A DNA stretch of 64,000 nt from Paraburkholderia susongensis (GTDB taxonomy: Bacteria > Pseudomonadota > Gammaproteobacteria > Burkholderiales > Burkholderiaceae), in contig NZ_FXAT01000001.1 in assembly GCF_900177725.1 (NCBI RefSeq), forward strand, positions 1,054,001 to 1,118,000. The letters run 5' to 3'. A model generated the notes under the pieces. The model was not told where the DNA came from. It saw only the letters and a list, made by a program, of their open reading frames with translations, and did no database searches. Numbering within the stretch: position 1 is the first letter of the stretch; every line of letters starts with the position of its first letter. Position numbers and translations under genes: made by a program. This document shows, in pieces, positions 44,171 to 52,884 of this stretch.

Positions 44171-44872
44171 ATGCGCGTTGCCCTGCTCAACCCCAACGCA
44201 AGCCATCACATCACCGAGCGCATGCTTGCCGAGGCGCGAGGCGCCGTGAACGGCGCCTGCGAAATCGTCGGGTACACCAATGCCGACGGCCCGCCCGCCA
44301 TCCGCTCGCGCGTCGACAATGCCGAGGCCATCGCGGGCCTGCTCAGACTGGCCCGGGCGCATGCGACCCGGGACGTGGATGCGGTTATCCTGGGCGTGTC
44401 GATGGACACCGCGCTGGATTCCGTGCGGCAGATGCTGGAAGTACCGGTCGTCGGCACGGCCGAAGCGGCGCTCGCCACGGCCGGCATGCTCGGCGGCAAG
44501 ATCGGCCTGCTGACGGTGGGCACCGCGCTGACGCCGTTGTATGCCGAACTGGCCGACCACTATGGCTATCGTGCCCGCGTCGCCGGCATTCGCGGCATCG
44601 CCGCCCCGGCCGCCTATGGCGCGAAGCTGGCGCCGGAAGTCGCCGCCCTGATGCGCGACGCAGTCGTCTCCCTATGCCGGGACGATGGCGCTGACGTCGT
44701 TGTCACTGTCGCCGCGGCACTGTGCGGCTACGTGCCCGAGGTCGCCGCGCAGGCGGAAGTCCCGGTGCTCGACGGCATCGCCTGCGCCGCCGTGCAAGCG
44801 CTCTCACTCGCACGCCTGCGGCCCCGCAAGGCGAGCTACGGCAGCTTCGCGCTGCCGCGCCACGACGCCTGA
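44171..44872 (+). CDS. Asp/Glu/hydantoin racemase-family protein with an altered active site
   Basis: A 233-residue protein with the two-lobed fold of hydantoin and Asp/Glu racemases (MRVALLNPNASHHITERMLA; MLEVPVVGTAEAALATAGML; AEVPVLDGIACAAV). In active racemases each lobe gives one catalytic Cys. Here the first position reads AVILGVSMDTALD (Val76-Ser77 instead of Cys), while a Cys is present at 185 near the second position. It may have another chemistry, for example one-base or hydrolytic turnover. It lies directly after the GntR gene and opens the second half of the cluster. The ATG at 44171 is chosen over a GTG at 44162. Confidence 0.82.
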   Translation: MRVALLNPNASHHITERMLAEARGAVNGACEIVGYTNADGPPAIRSRVDNAEAIAGLLRLARAHATRDVDAVILGVSMDTALDSVRQMLEVPVVGTAEAALATAGMLGGKIGLLTVGTALTPLYAELADHYGYRARVAGIRGIAAPAAYGAKLAPEVAALMRDAVVSLCRDDGADVVVTVAAALCGYVPEVAAQAEVPVLDGIACAAVQALSLARLRPRKASYGSFALPRHDA

Positions 44873-45038
44873 CACCGGCGCCCGCGGCCCTCTCCTTCCC
44901 CCTCGCTTTCTTTCTCCGCACCGGCACCGGCACGCTCTCGCGCTGGCGCCGATCCATCTATCGCGCTTGATTCGCCGAGCCGCCCGGCTCGCTGCCGCGT
45001 GTCGAGTCGCCTCAGAGTCGCATCAATATGCCCGCCAA

Positions 45039-45118
45039 TTTGGTCGACCAAACTAAGCCAAAATAAACGACCACATTTATCTTGACTTTGAATTTTGGTC
45101 GACAATAATGGTCGACAA
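45039..45118 (+). promoter_or_regulatory. Promoter with three GTCGAC operators upstream of the amidohydrolase gene
   Basis: TTTGGTCGACCAAA (45039-45052) is a perfect 14-bp palindrome. TTGGTCGACAA (45095-45105) and ATGGTCGACAA (45108-45118) repeat its core. A -35-like TTGACT (45082) and -10-like AATAAT (45104) with a 16-bp spacer place two of the sites in and just after the promoter, so binding would repress. The remaining sequence of the 328-bp gap 44873-45200 shows no gene. Confidence 0.65.
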
Positions 45119-45200
45119 TATCAATCACCAAAGACGACCAGGAGACGTTCGCGTCGCTCGCCGCACGCTCGACTGGCCCGCCAGAAAAAAGGACATGTCC

Positions 45201-46529
45201 ATGCAGATTCCGCAGTTCGATATCGCCTTCACCCATGCCACGTTGCTGACCGCCAACGCGGCCCAGCCGGAATTGCGCGATGCCACGATCGCCATCGCCG
45301 ATGGCCGGATCGCGTGGATCGGGCAGACCCTGCCGGAGCACGCGCAATGCAAGCGCGTCGTGGATGCCAGCGGCAAGGTGATTACCCCGGGCTTCGTGAA
45401 CGTGCATACGCACTCGATCCTCACGATGGTGCGCGGCGTGGCCGCCGATCTCGGCTTCGCGCCGTCGTATACGCCCGGCATCCCGAAAGGCACGCAGGTC
45501 ACGCCTGAGCAGGCGCGTGTGCTGGCCCGGCTGGGCGCGCTCGAGGCGCTGATGTTCGGCTCGACGCTGATCGGCGACAACTTCGTGTGCGCCGACGCCA
45601 CGACCGAAGCCATGGCGGAACTCGGCATGCGCCTCACCCCGAGCTGGCGCATTCACGACGTGGATTTCGGCAAGGTGACCGAAGGCCGCTGGGAATACAG
45701 CGCGGACATCGGTCACACGCTTCTGCAGGCGGGCCTCGATCTTGCCGATCGATGGCAGTCACATCCGTTGGTGGATGTGCAGCTTGCGGCGCACGCAGTG
45801 GACACCTGCTCCGATGACTTCCTGCGCGAAATCGCAGCGATTTCCAGTGAGCGCGGATTGCGCGTGAACACCCACCTCGGCCAGAGCAAGGTGGAAGTCG
45901 AGCGCGTGCTCGCACGCACGGGCAAGTCGTCCACCGAGGTGCTCGATAGCGTCGGTCTGCTCAACGACCGGCTGCTGTGCGGCCATTGCATCTATGTCGG
46001 CGACGAGGACATCGTACGGCTGGCGAATGCGGGCGCGCATGTGGTCCACATCCCGAAGTGCAACGCCACGTCGGGACGCCTCGCGCCGATCCATCGCCTC
46101 AAGCAGGCGGGCGCGAACATCGCGCTCGCCACCGACACCCAGCATGGCGACATGGTCGAACTGATGCGCTGGGCGCTGATGACGGCGCGCGTGCAGCAAG
46201 GCGGCGTCAACGACGACTGGCAACCGCACCACGTGTTCCATATGGCGACGCTCGGCGGCGCCGCCGCGGTGGGCCAGGCCGATCGTATCGGCAGCCTCGA
46301 GACGGGCAAGGCCGCCGATCTCGTGATGTTCGATTTCCGCAAGCCGCACCTGACGCCGCACACCAATCCGCTCGGCACGCTGGTCCATACCGGCCAGGGC
46401 CGCGACGTGGAGATGGTCTTGGTGAACGGCGAGATTCTGGTGGAAAACGGCATGCCGACCCGTGTCGACATGGGCGAGGTATGTGCCGAAGCCGAACAGG
46501 TATGCCAGTCGCTGTGGAATAACGTCTGA
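45201..46529 (+). CDS. TRZ/ATZ-type amidohydrolase (nucleobase/triazine deaminase-like)
   Basis: A 442-residue metal-dependent hydrolase of the AtzB/TrzA/guanine-deaminase/SsnA group. Metal ligands: His69 and His71 in GFVNVHTHSILTMVRGV, His in NTHLGQSKVEVE and LCGHCIYV, and Asp in LATDTQHGDMVEL. The C-terminal composite domain has AAVGQADRIGSLETGKAADLV. These enzymes remove amino, chloro or methoxy groups from aromatic N-heterocycles, or open rings. The ATG at 45201 has AAGGA seven bases upstream; the ATG at 45108 lies inside an operator and is rejected. It probably heads an operon with the amidase and the MFS gene. Confidence 0.9.
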   Translation: MQIPQFDIAFTHATLLTANAAQPELRDATIAIADGRIAWIGQTLPEHAQCKRVVDASGKVITPGFVNVHTHSILTMVRGVAADLGFAPSYTPGIPKGTQVTPEQARVLARLGALEALMFGSTLIGDNFVCADATTEAMAELGMRLTPSWRIHDVDFGKVTEGRWEYSADIGHTLLQAGLDLADRWQSHPLVDVQLAAHAVDTCSDDFLREIAAISSERGLRVNTHLGQSKVEVERVLARTGKSSTEVLDSVGLLNDRLLCGHCIYVGDEDIVRLANAGAHVVHIPKCNATSGRLAPIHRLKQAGANIALATDTQHGDMVELMRWALMTARVQQGGVNDDWQPHHVFHMATLGGAAAVGQADRIGSLETGKAADLVMFDFRKPHLTPHTNPLGTLVHTGQGRDVEMVLVNGEILVENGMPTRVDMGEVCAEAEQVCQSLWNNV

Positions 46530-46552
46530 GCACCGCGCCCGGAGAATCCGAC

Positions 46553-47965
46553 ATGTCCAATGACAAAGCCATTCCGGAACTGGTCGCCTTGACCGCCGCC
46601 GAGTTGCGGGCGGGGCTGGCGGCCGGTCACTTCAGCCGCGACGAGGTGAGCGCGCAGTATCTGCGTCATATCGACCGGGTCAATCCGCAACTCAACGCGC
46701 TGGTGCGCATCGACCGCGACGCATGGCAACGCGGGCACGTGCACGACGACGCGGCGCTCGGCGGCGTTCCGGTATCGATCAAGGACAACCTTTGGGTCGA
46801 CGGCTGGACGACGTCCAACGGTTCGCGGCTGTTCCGCGATTTCCGCGCGCCCGAGGATGCGCTCGCAGTGTCACGATTGCGCGCGGCCGGCGCCGTGCTG
46901 ATTGGCGCCAGCAACTGCTCGGAATTCGCCTGCAAGGGCAACACCACGAACCCGCTGCACGGCGCGACGCGCCACCCGCTCGATCCATCGCGCACGCCCG
47001 GCGGTTCATCGGGCGGCGCGGCCGCGGCGGTGGCCGCCGGGCTGTGCGCAGTGGCGCTGGCGACCGATGCGGGCGGCTCCGTGCGGCGCCCCGCGGCGCA
47101 CGTCGGCGTGGTGGGGTTCAAGCCCACGAGGGGCGTCATCGCGCATGGCCCCGGCTTCGCCGAACCGGTCTACGACAATAGCGTGATCGGCCTCCTCGCG
47201 CGCAGTGTGGAAGATGTCTCGCAGACGTTCGAGCCGTTGCTCGGCCAGAACGCTCGCGATCCGCTCAGCGTGTCGCCGGCGATGCTGGCTCCCGTCGTAG
47301 CGGGCCGACGGCTGCGCATCGCCTACAGTCCGCGGCTGGGGCTCGACTTCGCGGTCGACCCCGGTGTCGCGCGAGCCGTGGACGATGCCGCGCGACGCCT
47401 GAGCGAAGCCGGGCACCGGGTCGAGCTACGCGATCCGCCGTGGCCCGGCAACGTCGACGAGGCTGACCTCATGCCGCTGCAACTGGCCGGCCTCGCGTTG
47501 ATCTACGGGGACGCATTTCGTCGCGATCCTCACCTGTTCGACCCGGACATCGCCAGCCAGATCGAAGCGGGATTAGCGCTGCCGGCCGTCGCCGTCGCTG
47601 CCGCGCTCGAATTGCGCAAACGTCTGTTCACCGCGCTGCGCGAGCTTTTCACGAAGTTCGACTGCCTGCTGACACCGACCACGCCCTGCGTGGCCTGGCC
47701 CGTCGAATCCAACGCGCCGCCGGCCATCGAAGGCAAACCGGCGGGCGCGCGTGGGCATGCCGTCTTCACGCCGCTCTTCAACCACACCTACGTACCGGCG
47801 TGCTCGATACCGTGTGGCCTCGCCGAACACGATCTGCCCGCCGGCGCGCAGATCGTCGGCCCGATGTATGCCGACCGCACGGTATTGCAACTGGCGGCGG
47901 AACTCGAAGCGTTACAGGGTCATGCGTTCCGCCGCCCGGTGGTGGCGCTGTCGACGAACCCTTGA
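46553..47965 (+). CDS. Amidase signature-family hydrolase
   Basis: A 470-residue amidase with the Ser-cisSer-Lys triad: Lys77 in VPVSIKDNLWV, cis-Ser in TPGGSSGGAAAAVAAGL (around 152-153), and the nucleophile Ser176 in ATDAGGSVRRPA. It hydrolyses linear amides, carbamoyl or ureido groups, or biuret-like compounds, and could take the product of the ring-opening enzymes. It lacks GatB/C partners, so it is not the tRNA amidotransferase. It starts 23 bp after the amidohydrolase gene. Confidence 0.93.
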   Translation: MSNDKAIPELVALTAAELRAGLAAGHFSRDEVSAQYLRHIDRVNPQLNALVRIDRDAWQRGHVHDDAALGGVPVSIKDNLWVDGWTTSNGSRLFRDFRAPEDALAVSRLRAAGAVLIGASNCSEFACKGNTTNPLHGATRHPLDPSRTPGGSSGGAAAAVAAGLCAVALATDAGGSVRRPAAHVGVVGFKPTRGVIAHGPGFAEPVYDNSVIGLLARSVEDVSQTFEPLLGQNARDPLSVSPAMLAPVVAGRRLRIAYSPRLGLDFAVDPGVARAVDDAARRLSEAGHRVELRDPPWPGNVDEADLMPLQLAGLALIYGDAFRRDPHLFDPDIASQIEAGLALPAVAVAAALELRKRLFTALRELFTKFDCLLTPTTPCVAWPVESNAPPAIEGKPAGARGHAVFTPLFNHTYVPACSIPCGLAEHDLPAGAQIVGPMYADRTVLQLAAELEALQGHAFRRPVVALSTNP

Positions 47966-48129
47966 TGCGGTAGCACAGACGTGGTGGCTGGCCGTTTCCA
48001 TGTTCACGGTCATGGCCTGCCGCGCGACAGACTCTTCTACACCAGGCGGCAAGACCGTCAGCCTGCCGGGTGTCCTCGCTGAACCAACAGACCTCGATAG
48101 AGGCGAATATTTCGATGGAGGAGCACACC

Positions 48130-49446
48130 ATGCAGGAAGCACAAGTCACCCGACGAAGCAGCCGGTTGAAAGTCGCTGTCGCCGGGCTGATCGGCACAAG
48201 TCTGGAGTTCTACGATCACTTCATCTACGGTGCGGCGGCCGCGCTCGTCTTTCCGAAGATATTTTTTCCTCAGGACGATCCGAAGATCGCGCTGATCCTG
48301 TCGCTGCTGACCTACGGGCTCGCCTTCGCCGCCCGTCCGCTGGGTGCCGCGCTCTTCGGTCACTTCGGGGATCGCATCGGACGCAAGCTGATCCTGATGC
48401 TGACCCTGGTGATGATGGGCTCGGCCACTTTCCTGATCGGCGTGCTGCCCACCTATGCCAGCCTCGGACGTTGGGCCGCAGGGCTGCTGTGCCTGCTGCG
48501 CCTGCTGCAAGGCATCGCGCTCGGCGGCGAATGGGGCGGCGCGGCACTGATGGTCAGCGAAACCGCGGGTAAGAGCGACGCGCGTAAAGGCTTTCTGGGC
48601 AGCATGGTGCAGGTGGCGGCGCCGATCGGCTTTCTGCTCGCCAACGGCGTGTTCGCACTGGTCACGAATGCGGTTTCCGACGAAGCCTTTCTGGCATGGG
48701 GCTGGCGCATTCCGTTTCTGGCTAGCTCGCTGCTGGTCTTCGTCGGCATCTACATCCGGCGCACCATCGACGAGTCGCCGGAATTTCTCGCCAGCCAGAA
48801 AAGCGAGCCTCAAAAGGAAGAACGTGCGCCGCTCGCGGAAGTGTTCCGGCACCATCGCGGCAAGTTGCTCGTGGCAATCGGTTCGCGCGCGGGCAGCGAC
48901 ATCGCGTTCTACATCTTCTCCCTGTTCCTGCAGATCTATCTGGTCAGGCGTGGCCTGCCCAAGTCGCTGGCGCTGGAGGCCGCCGTGCTGGCCGCGTTCT
49001 CGCAGATCCTGGGCATCCCGCTGTTCGGCTATCTCTCCGATCGCATCGGGGCGCGCCGGTTGCTGATCGCCGGTTCGATCTGCGGTGCGCTGTGGTCGTT
49101 CGTCTTCTTCCGCATGGTCGACACCGGCATACCGTCGCTCGTCATCGCCGCCTCGATGATCGGCCTGTTTATTCACGCCGCCCTATGGGCGCCGCTGGCC
49201 ACGTTCCTGCCCGCGATGTTTCCGGTACGGGTGCGTTATACGGGAGCCGGCGTGGGCTTCCAGGCGGCCGGCATCGTCGGCGGCGGTCTGGCGCCGGTCA
49301 TCGCTACCACGCTATTGAACGTCTACCAGACCAGCACGGCGGTGGCGCTGTATGTGGCGATCGGCCTGCTCATCACCGTGGTAGCGGTCTGGGGCGGTTC
49401 GCGCGACGCGACCGTCACGCCTGCGCCGCTGGGCGATTCCGCCTGA
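48130..49446 (+). CDS. MFS metabolite:proton symporter (MHS family)
   Basis: A 438-residue inner-membrane transporter with twelve predicted helices, of the metabolite:H+ symporter group (ShiA/ProP/KgtP/citrate-like): GLIGTSLEFYDHFIYGAAAA, then ARPLGAALFGHFGDRIGRK with the MFS loop motif, and LLQGIALGGEWGGAALMVSE. The start is the ATG at 48130 with GGAGGAG six bases upstream. It probably imports an organic acid or amide linked to the cluster. It is followed by the second racemase-like gene after 88 bp. Confidence 0.92.
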   Translation: MQEAQVTRRSSRLKVAVAGLIGTSLEFYDHFIYGAAAALVFPKIFFPQDDPKIALILSLLTYGLAFAARPLGAALFGHFGDRIGRKLILMLTLVMMGSATFLIGVLPTYASLGRWAAGLLCLLRLLQGIALGGEWGGAALMVSETAGKSDARKGFLGSMVQVAAPIGFLLANGVFALVTNAVSDEAFLAWGWRIPFLASSLLVFVGIYIRRTIDESPEFLASQKSEPQKEERAPLAEVFRHHRGKLLVAIGSRAGSDIAFYIFSLFLQIYLVRRGLPKSLALEAAVLAAFSQILGIPLFGYLSDRIGARRLLIAGSICGALWSFVFFRMVDTGIPSLVIAASMIGLFIHAALWAPLATFLPAMFPVRVRYTGAGVGFQAAGIVGGGLAPVIATTLLNVYQTSTAVALYVAIGLLITVVAVWGGSRDATVTPAPLGDSA

Positions 49447-49534
49447 CACCACTTGCCGTTCCCGTTTCGTCGAAACCCAGGCGCCCCGGACGCGGCGGTA
49501 CTTCCGCGCCGGGCGCTCTCAGGAGCCGTTTTCC

Positions 49535-50290
49535 ATGCGCTTGCTCGTTCTCAATCCCAACATCTCCGACAGCGTTTCAGCGCTGATTTCCGCTGAAGCG
49601 AAACGCGCGGCGTCGCCGGGCGTGCTGATCGACGTATTGACCGCGCCGTTCGGCGTGGCCTATATCGAAACCCGGCTGGAGGCGACCATCGGCGCCTACG
49701 CCGCCACCTGCATGGCCGCCGATCACCACGCCTCCTACGACGGCGTGATCGTTGCGGCGTTCGGCGATCCGGGACTGCATGGCATCAAGGAGTTGCTGGA
49801 CAAGCCGGTGGTCGGCCTGACCGAAGCGGCGTTGACGAGTGCCTGCCTGCTCGGGCAACGCTTCTCGATCATCGCGATTTCCAGCCGCATACGGGCATGG
49901 TACGCAGAGTGCGTCGCCTATAACGGCTTGACCTCGCGACTGGCCAGCATTCGCGGTCTTGACCAGCCGCTGTCCGATGTCGGTGGCATCCAGCAGGACC
50001 ACGGAGCAGCGTTGAAACAGCTGTGTCTGCAGGTCGTCGAGCAGGACGGCGCCGATGTCGTCATCCTGGCGGGCGCGCCGCTGGCCGGCCTCGCGCGTTC
50101 GCTAAGCGGCACGTTGCCCGTGCCGGTGGTCGACGGCGTCTCGAGCGCGGTTCGCCACTGCGAAACACTCGTCTCGCTTGCACCCGGACGGGTGACAGCA
50201 GGCAGCTACGCGCTGCCACCCGCCAAGCCCCATACCGGTTTGCCCGCGGGCCTGGCGGCCTGCCTGGCAGCGGGCCGCCGTCCGGACTGA
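49535..50290 (+). CDS. Hydantoin/Asp racemase-family protein lacking both catalytic cysteines
   Basis: A 251-residue member of the hydantoin/allantoin racemase family (MRLLVLNPNISDSVSALISA; KPVVGLTEAALTSACLLGQR; VVEQDGADVVILAGAPLAGL; VPVVDGVSSAVRHCE). The two active-site blocks are otherwise well kept, but the first reads VAAFGDPGL where CFGDPGL is normal (Ala75) and the second LAGAPLAGL where a G-C is normal (Gly180). Two-base racemisation thus seems impossible; the protein may have a new activity or be non-catalytic. An ATG is preceded by AGGAG. Confidence 0.85.
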   Translation: MRLLVLNPNISDSVSALISAEAKRAASPGVLIDVLTAPFGVAYIETRLEATIGAYAATCMAADHHASYDGVIVAAFGDPGLHGIKELLDKPVVGLTEAALTSACLLGQRFSIIAISSRIRAWYAECVAYNGLTSRLASIRGLDQPLSDVGGIQQDHGAALKQLCLQVVEQDGADVVILAGAPLAGLARSLSGTLPVPVVDGVSSAVRHCETLVSLAPGRVTAGSYALPPAKPHTGLPAGLAACLAAGRRPD

Positions 50291-50409
50291 GTCGCACGCC
50301 CGCCTCGCAAGACAAGCTGTACACCCGCGTCTTTCCAACGCGCCAATCAATCCGGCCGGGGGGAAAGACATCCGCATCGATACCGTTGTTGCATCTCTAA
50401 TTAATTAGG

Positions 50410-51528
50410 ATGACAAATAAAATGAAAGCGCAAAAAGGAGACACACGAATTACCCACCACGCTGCACTGGCTCTTACCGCAAGCCTGGTCAGCGTCAGTG
50501 CGCATGCGCAGAGCAGCGTGCAGATTTATGGCATCGTCGACGCAGCCGCCGCTTACGTGAGCAACATCGCCGGACACGCCGCCGTGCAGGAGATTTCCGG
50601 CATCATGAACGCCAACCGCCTTGGGCTGCGCGGCAGCGAATCGCTCGGCTCGGGCGTCAAGGCAGTCTTCACGCTGGAAGGCGGCTTCAACATCAACGAC
50701 GGCTCGATGCTTCAGGGCAGTCCGGGGACGACCCGGTTCTTCGGTCGCCAGTCGTTCGTCGGCCTGCAATTTCCCTGGCTGACGGTCACTGCCGGGCGGC
50801 AGTACGACACCATGTTCGACCTGCTCGCCTATTCCGCGGCCCCGTATATGTCATCGTACTGGCTGCGGCCCGGCGTGGCGTCCAACCTGGTCGGAGCGAA
50901 CGGCAGTTCCGCCGACTTCGACCGGCTCGGCGGCGTGCGGGTCGACAACTCGGTCAAGGCAGTCAGCACACCCATCAACGGTTGGACATTCACCAGCATG
51001 TTTGGCCTGGGCGGACAGCCCGGCACGTTGTCCACGGGCAGCACGCTCAGCCTCGGGGCGCGTTATCAGGGCGAGGCGCTGGGCGTGGGCGCGGCGTACA
51101 CCAATTTCAAGGAACCCAACGGCAGCGGCAACTACGTCACCTGGGGGGCGGGCGCGAGCTACCGCCTGGCCGAACTGTCATTCAATGCGCTCTACACGAA
51201 TACCCGCTTCACGCCAACGGCCGATAGCGTCCAGGTCGTCGAAGTCGGCGCCCATTACCAGCTCTCGCCGTGGTTGTCCGTCAGCGCTGCGTATGCCTTC
51301 ATGCTGCCGAACCACGACTCGTCGAATGTGATTATTCGTGGCAATCGCAATCAGTTCGGCGCCTCGATCGATTATGCGTTCTCCAAGCGCACCGACGTCT
51401 ATGCGGTTGCCATCCGCCAGCAAACGGCAGGCGGCAACCCGGCGCAGATCTTCACGTTGCCTTCGACGGGCATCGGCATGGGAAGCGCTCAAACGTTGGT
51501 GGCACTCGGCCTGCGGCATCGCTTCTGA
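50410..51528 (+). CDS. Gram-negative general porin (Omp32/OpcP type)
   Basis: A 372-residue outer-membrane trimeric beta-barrel porin typical of betaproteobacteria. A signal peptide ends in VSVSAHAQ; the mature start QSSVQIYGIVDAAAAYVSN, the block NANRLGLRGSESLGSGVKAV, then FTLEGGFNINDG and FFGRQSFVGLQ, and the closing ALGLRHRF with C-terminal Phe are diagnostic. The start may be the ATG at 50410 or the one at 50422, which gives a neater signal peptide. It ends the catabolic cluster and may admit its substrate. A perfect palindrome CTAATTAATTAG (50397-50408) lies just before the start. Confidence 0.93.
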   Translation: MTNKMKAQKGDTRITHHAALALTASLVSVSAHAQSSVQIYGIVDAAAAYVSNIAGHAAVQEISGIMNANRLGLRGSESLGSGVKAVFTLEGGFNINDGSMLQGSPGTTRFFGRQSFVGLQFPWLTVTAGRQYDTMFDLLAYSAAPYMSSYWLRPGVASNLVGANGSSADFDRLGGVRVDNSVKAVSTPINGWTFTSMFGLGGQPGTLSTGSTLSLGARYQGEALGVGAAYTNFKEPNGSGNYVTWGAGASYRLAELSFNALYTNTRFTPTADSVQVVEVGAHYQLSPWLSVSAAYAFMLPNHDSSNVIIRGNRNQFGASIDYAFSKRTDVYAVAIRQQTAGGNPAQIFTLPSTGIGMGSAQTLVALGLRHRF

Positions 51529-51694
51529 GCGTGTGAGGAACGTCTGGATACCGGCATCGCGTGAACGGGACCCCTCAGCGGCGCATCGGCCCACATCGCG
51601 AGTCTGATACAATCCGCTCCCACAGAAGCAGGTTACAGGGGCGCGGTTTACGTGCCCGTTCCTTTAATTGAATCAAGCACTTGCGGTTGACTCC

Positions 51695-51726
51695 GTGCGG
51701 GCGTTCGATGCCCGTCGCCCGCTCCA
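51695..51726 (+). pseudogene. 3' remnant of a tRNA-Gly gene
   Basis: GTTCGAT (T loop) followed by a pairing stem and TCGCCCGCTCCA match the 3' end of tRNA-Gly at 38072 (GTTCGATTCCCATCGCCCGC then TCCA), with a longer T stem (CGGGC/GCCCG). No matching 5' half lies just upstream, so it is a fragment. With the 5' half at 27827 it suggests that one tRNA gene was split, or that a site was duplicated on integration. The 371-bp gap 51529-51899 also holds the palindrome GCTGAACGTTCAGC (51734-51747) and a terminator. Confidence 0.7.
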
Positions 51727-51761
51727 CTTTCCGGCTGAACGTTCAGCGGAATCCAGCAAGA

Positions 51762-51786
51762 GCCGCCTCCTGAAGGCGGCTTTTTT
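51762..51786 (+). terminator. Rho-independent terminator
   Basis: A 7-bp GC-rich stem GCCGCCT/AGGCGGC with a five-base loop followed by TTTTTT. It lies 36 bp after the tRNA-Gly remnant and is probably the original terminator of that tRNA transcript. Confidence 0.88.
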
Positions 51787-51899
51787 GTAGTGGCAACGGC
51801 CGGCGGAGCGCGACGCGGACCGCACAACGGCAAGCAGCGCACGGCACGGCCCGCCACGCAAGCCGCGAAGCCTTCACCCTTGCAGCAGTAGCACCGACG

Positions 51900-52721
51900 A
51901 TGATCCACGATCCAAACGACTCCGGCCTGCCGGACGAACTCCCGACGCCGACCAGCAGCCCTGCGCCTCACGCGGACAGCGCCGGCAGCCCACGCGATAC
52001 AGACGACGCAGACGACACGGAAGGCGCAACGCCACAAGAAGCGCTGCACCGCCGCCGCATCCGCAGCTTCGTCACGCGCGCGGGCCGCGTGTCCACCGGT
52101 CAGCGCCGCGCGCTCGACGAACTCGGTCCGCGCTTCGTGCTGCCCTTCAAGTCAGAGCAGTCCGACTGGAACAGCGTGTTCGGCCGCGAAGCGCCGCACG
52201 TGCTCGAAATCGGCTTCGGCATGGGCGCGACCACCGCGGAAATCGCGTCGCAACGCCCCGGCGACGATTTCCTCGGCGTCGAAGTCCACGAGCCGGGCGT
52301 CGGCGCATTGCTGAAGCTGATGAGTGAACAGTCGCTGACGAACATCCGCATCATCCAGCACGACGCAGTCGAAGTGCTCGAGCAGATGATCGCGCCGGAC
52401 AGTCTCGACGGCGTGCACATCTTCTTTCCGGACCCGTGGCACAAGGCGCGCCATCACAAGCGCCGGTTGATCCAGCCGAAGTTCGTCGCGCTGCTCGTGT
52501 CGCGTCTGAAGCCGGGCGCCTATCTGCACTGCGCGACCGACTGGCAGAACTACGCCGAACAGATGCTCGAAGTGCTCGGCGCCGAGACGCTGCTCGAGAA
52601 CACCGCCGACGGCTATGCGCCGCGTCCCGAGTATCGTCCGGTGACGAAGTTCGAGCGGCGCGGCCTGCGGCTCGGCCACGGCGTGTGGGACCTCGTGTTC
52701 CGCAAGCGCGGCGCGGCGTGA
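51900..52721 (+). CDS. trmB: tRNA (guanine-N7-)-methyltransferase
   Basis: A 273-residue SAM-dependent enzyme that methylates G46 in the variable loop of tRNAs. The SAM-binding motif [15 protein letters not shown], the family block [19 protein letters not shown] and the C-terminal [20 protein letters not shown] are all present. An acidic, low-complexity N-terminal extension of about 45 residues precedes the catalytic part. It has its own terminator at 52801. Confidence 0.96.
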   Translation: MIHDPNDSGLPDELPTPTSSPAPHADSAGSPRDTDDADDTEGATPQEALHRRRIRSFVTRAGRVSTGQRRALDELGPRFVLPFKSEQSDWNSVFGREAPHVLEIGFGMGATTAEIASQRPGDDFLGVEVHEPGVGALLKLMSEQSLTNIRIIQHDAVEVLEQMIAPDSLDGVHIFFPDPWHKARHHKRRLIQPKFVALLVSRLKPGAYLHCATDWQNYAEQMLEVLGAETLLENTADGYAPRPEYRPVTKFERRGLRLGHGVWDLVFRKRGAA

Positions 52722-52800
52722 AGCACGCGGTATAAAGCGCACGGTATAAAGCGCGCGCCGGCGGCAATCTGATTGACCGGCCGCCAACGCAAACCAGCGA

Positions 52801-52827
52801 AAAGGTCCGCTTACGCGGACCTTTTTT
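52801..52827. terminator. Rho-independent terminator
   Basis: A 10-bp stem AAAGGTCCGC/GCGGACCTTT with loop TTAC and a T run lies between the convergent trmB and uppP genes. Confidence 0.88.
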
Positions 52828-52884
52828 CATGGCGCAAACACAGTGAAGCAGCAAGCCATAGGAATAGCTCGATAGCGCCGAGCC

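Noticed and set aside
43253..44560. Minus-strand open frame (435 codons) over the second GntR and racemase genes
   Set aside because: It spans two clear plus-strand genes in antisense and has shadow-type composition.
45108..45200. ATG at 45108 as start of the amidohydrolase
   Set aside because: It lies in the operator/promoter region and adds non-homologous residues; the ATG at 45201 has a proper ribosome binding site.
48058..49176. Minus-strand open frame (372 codons) opposite the MFS symporter
   Set aside because: Polar Arg/Gln/Glu/His-rich mirror of a membrane protein gene.
51606..51726. Complete tRNA or structured RNA ending at the GCTCCA at 51726
   Set aside because: A 3' T arm and acceptor strand exist, but no matching acceptor 5' strand, D arm or anticodon arm is found at the right distance upstream.
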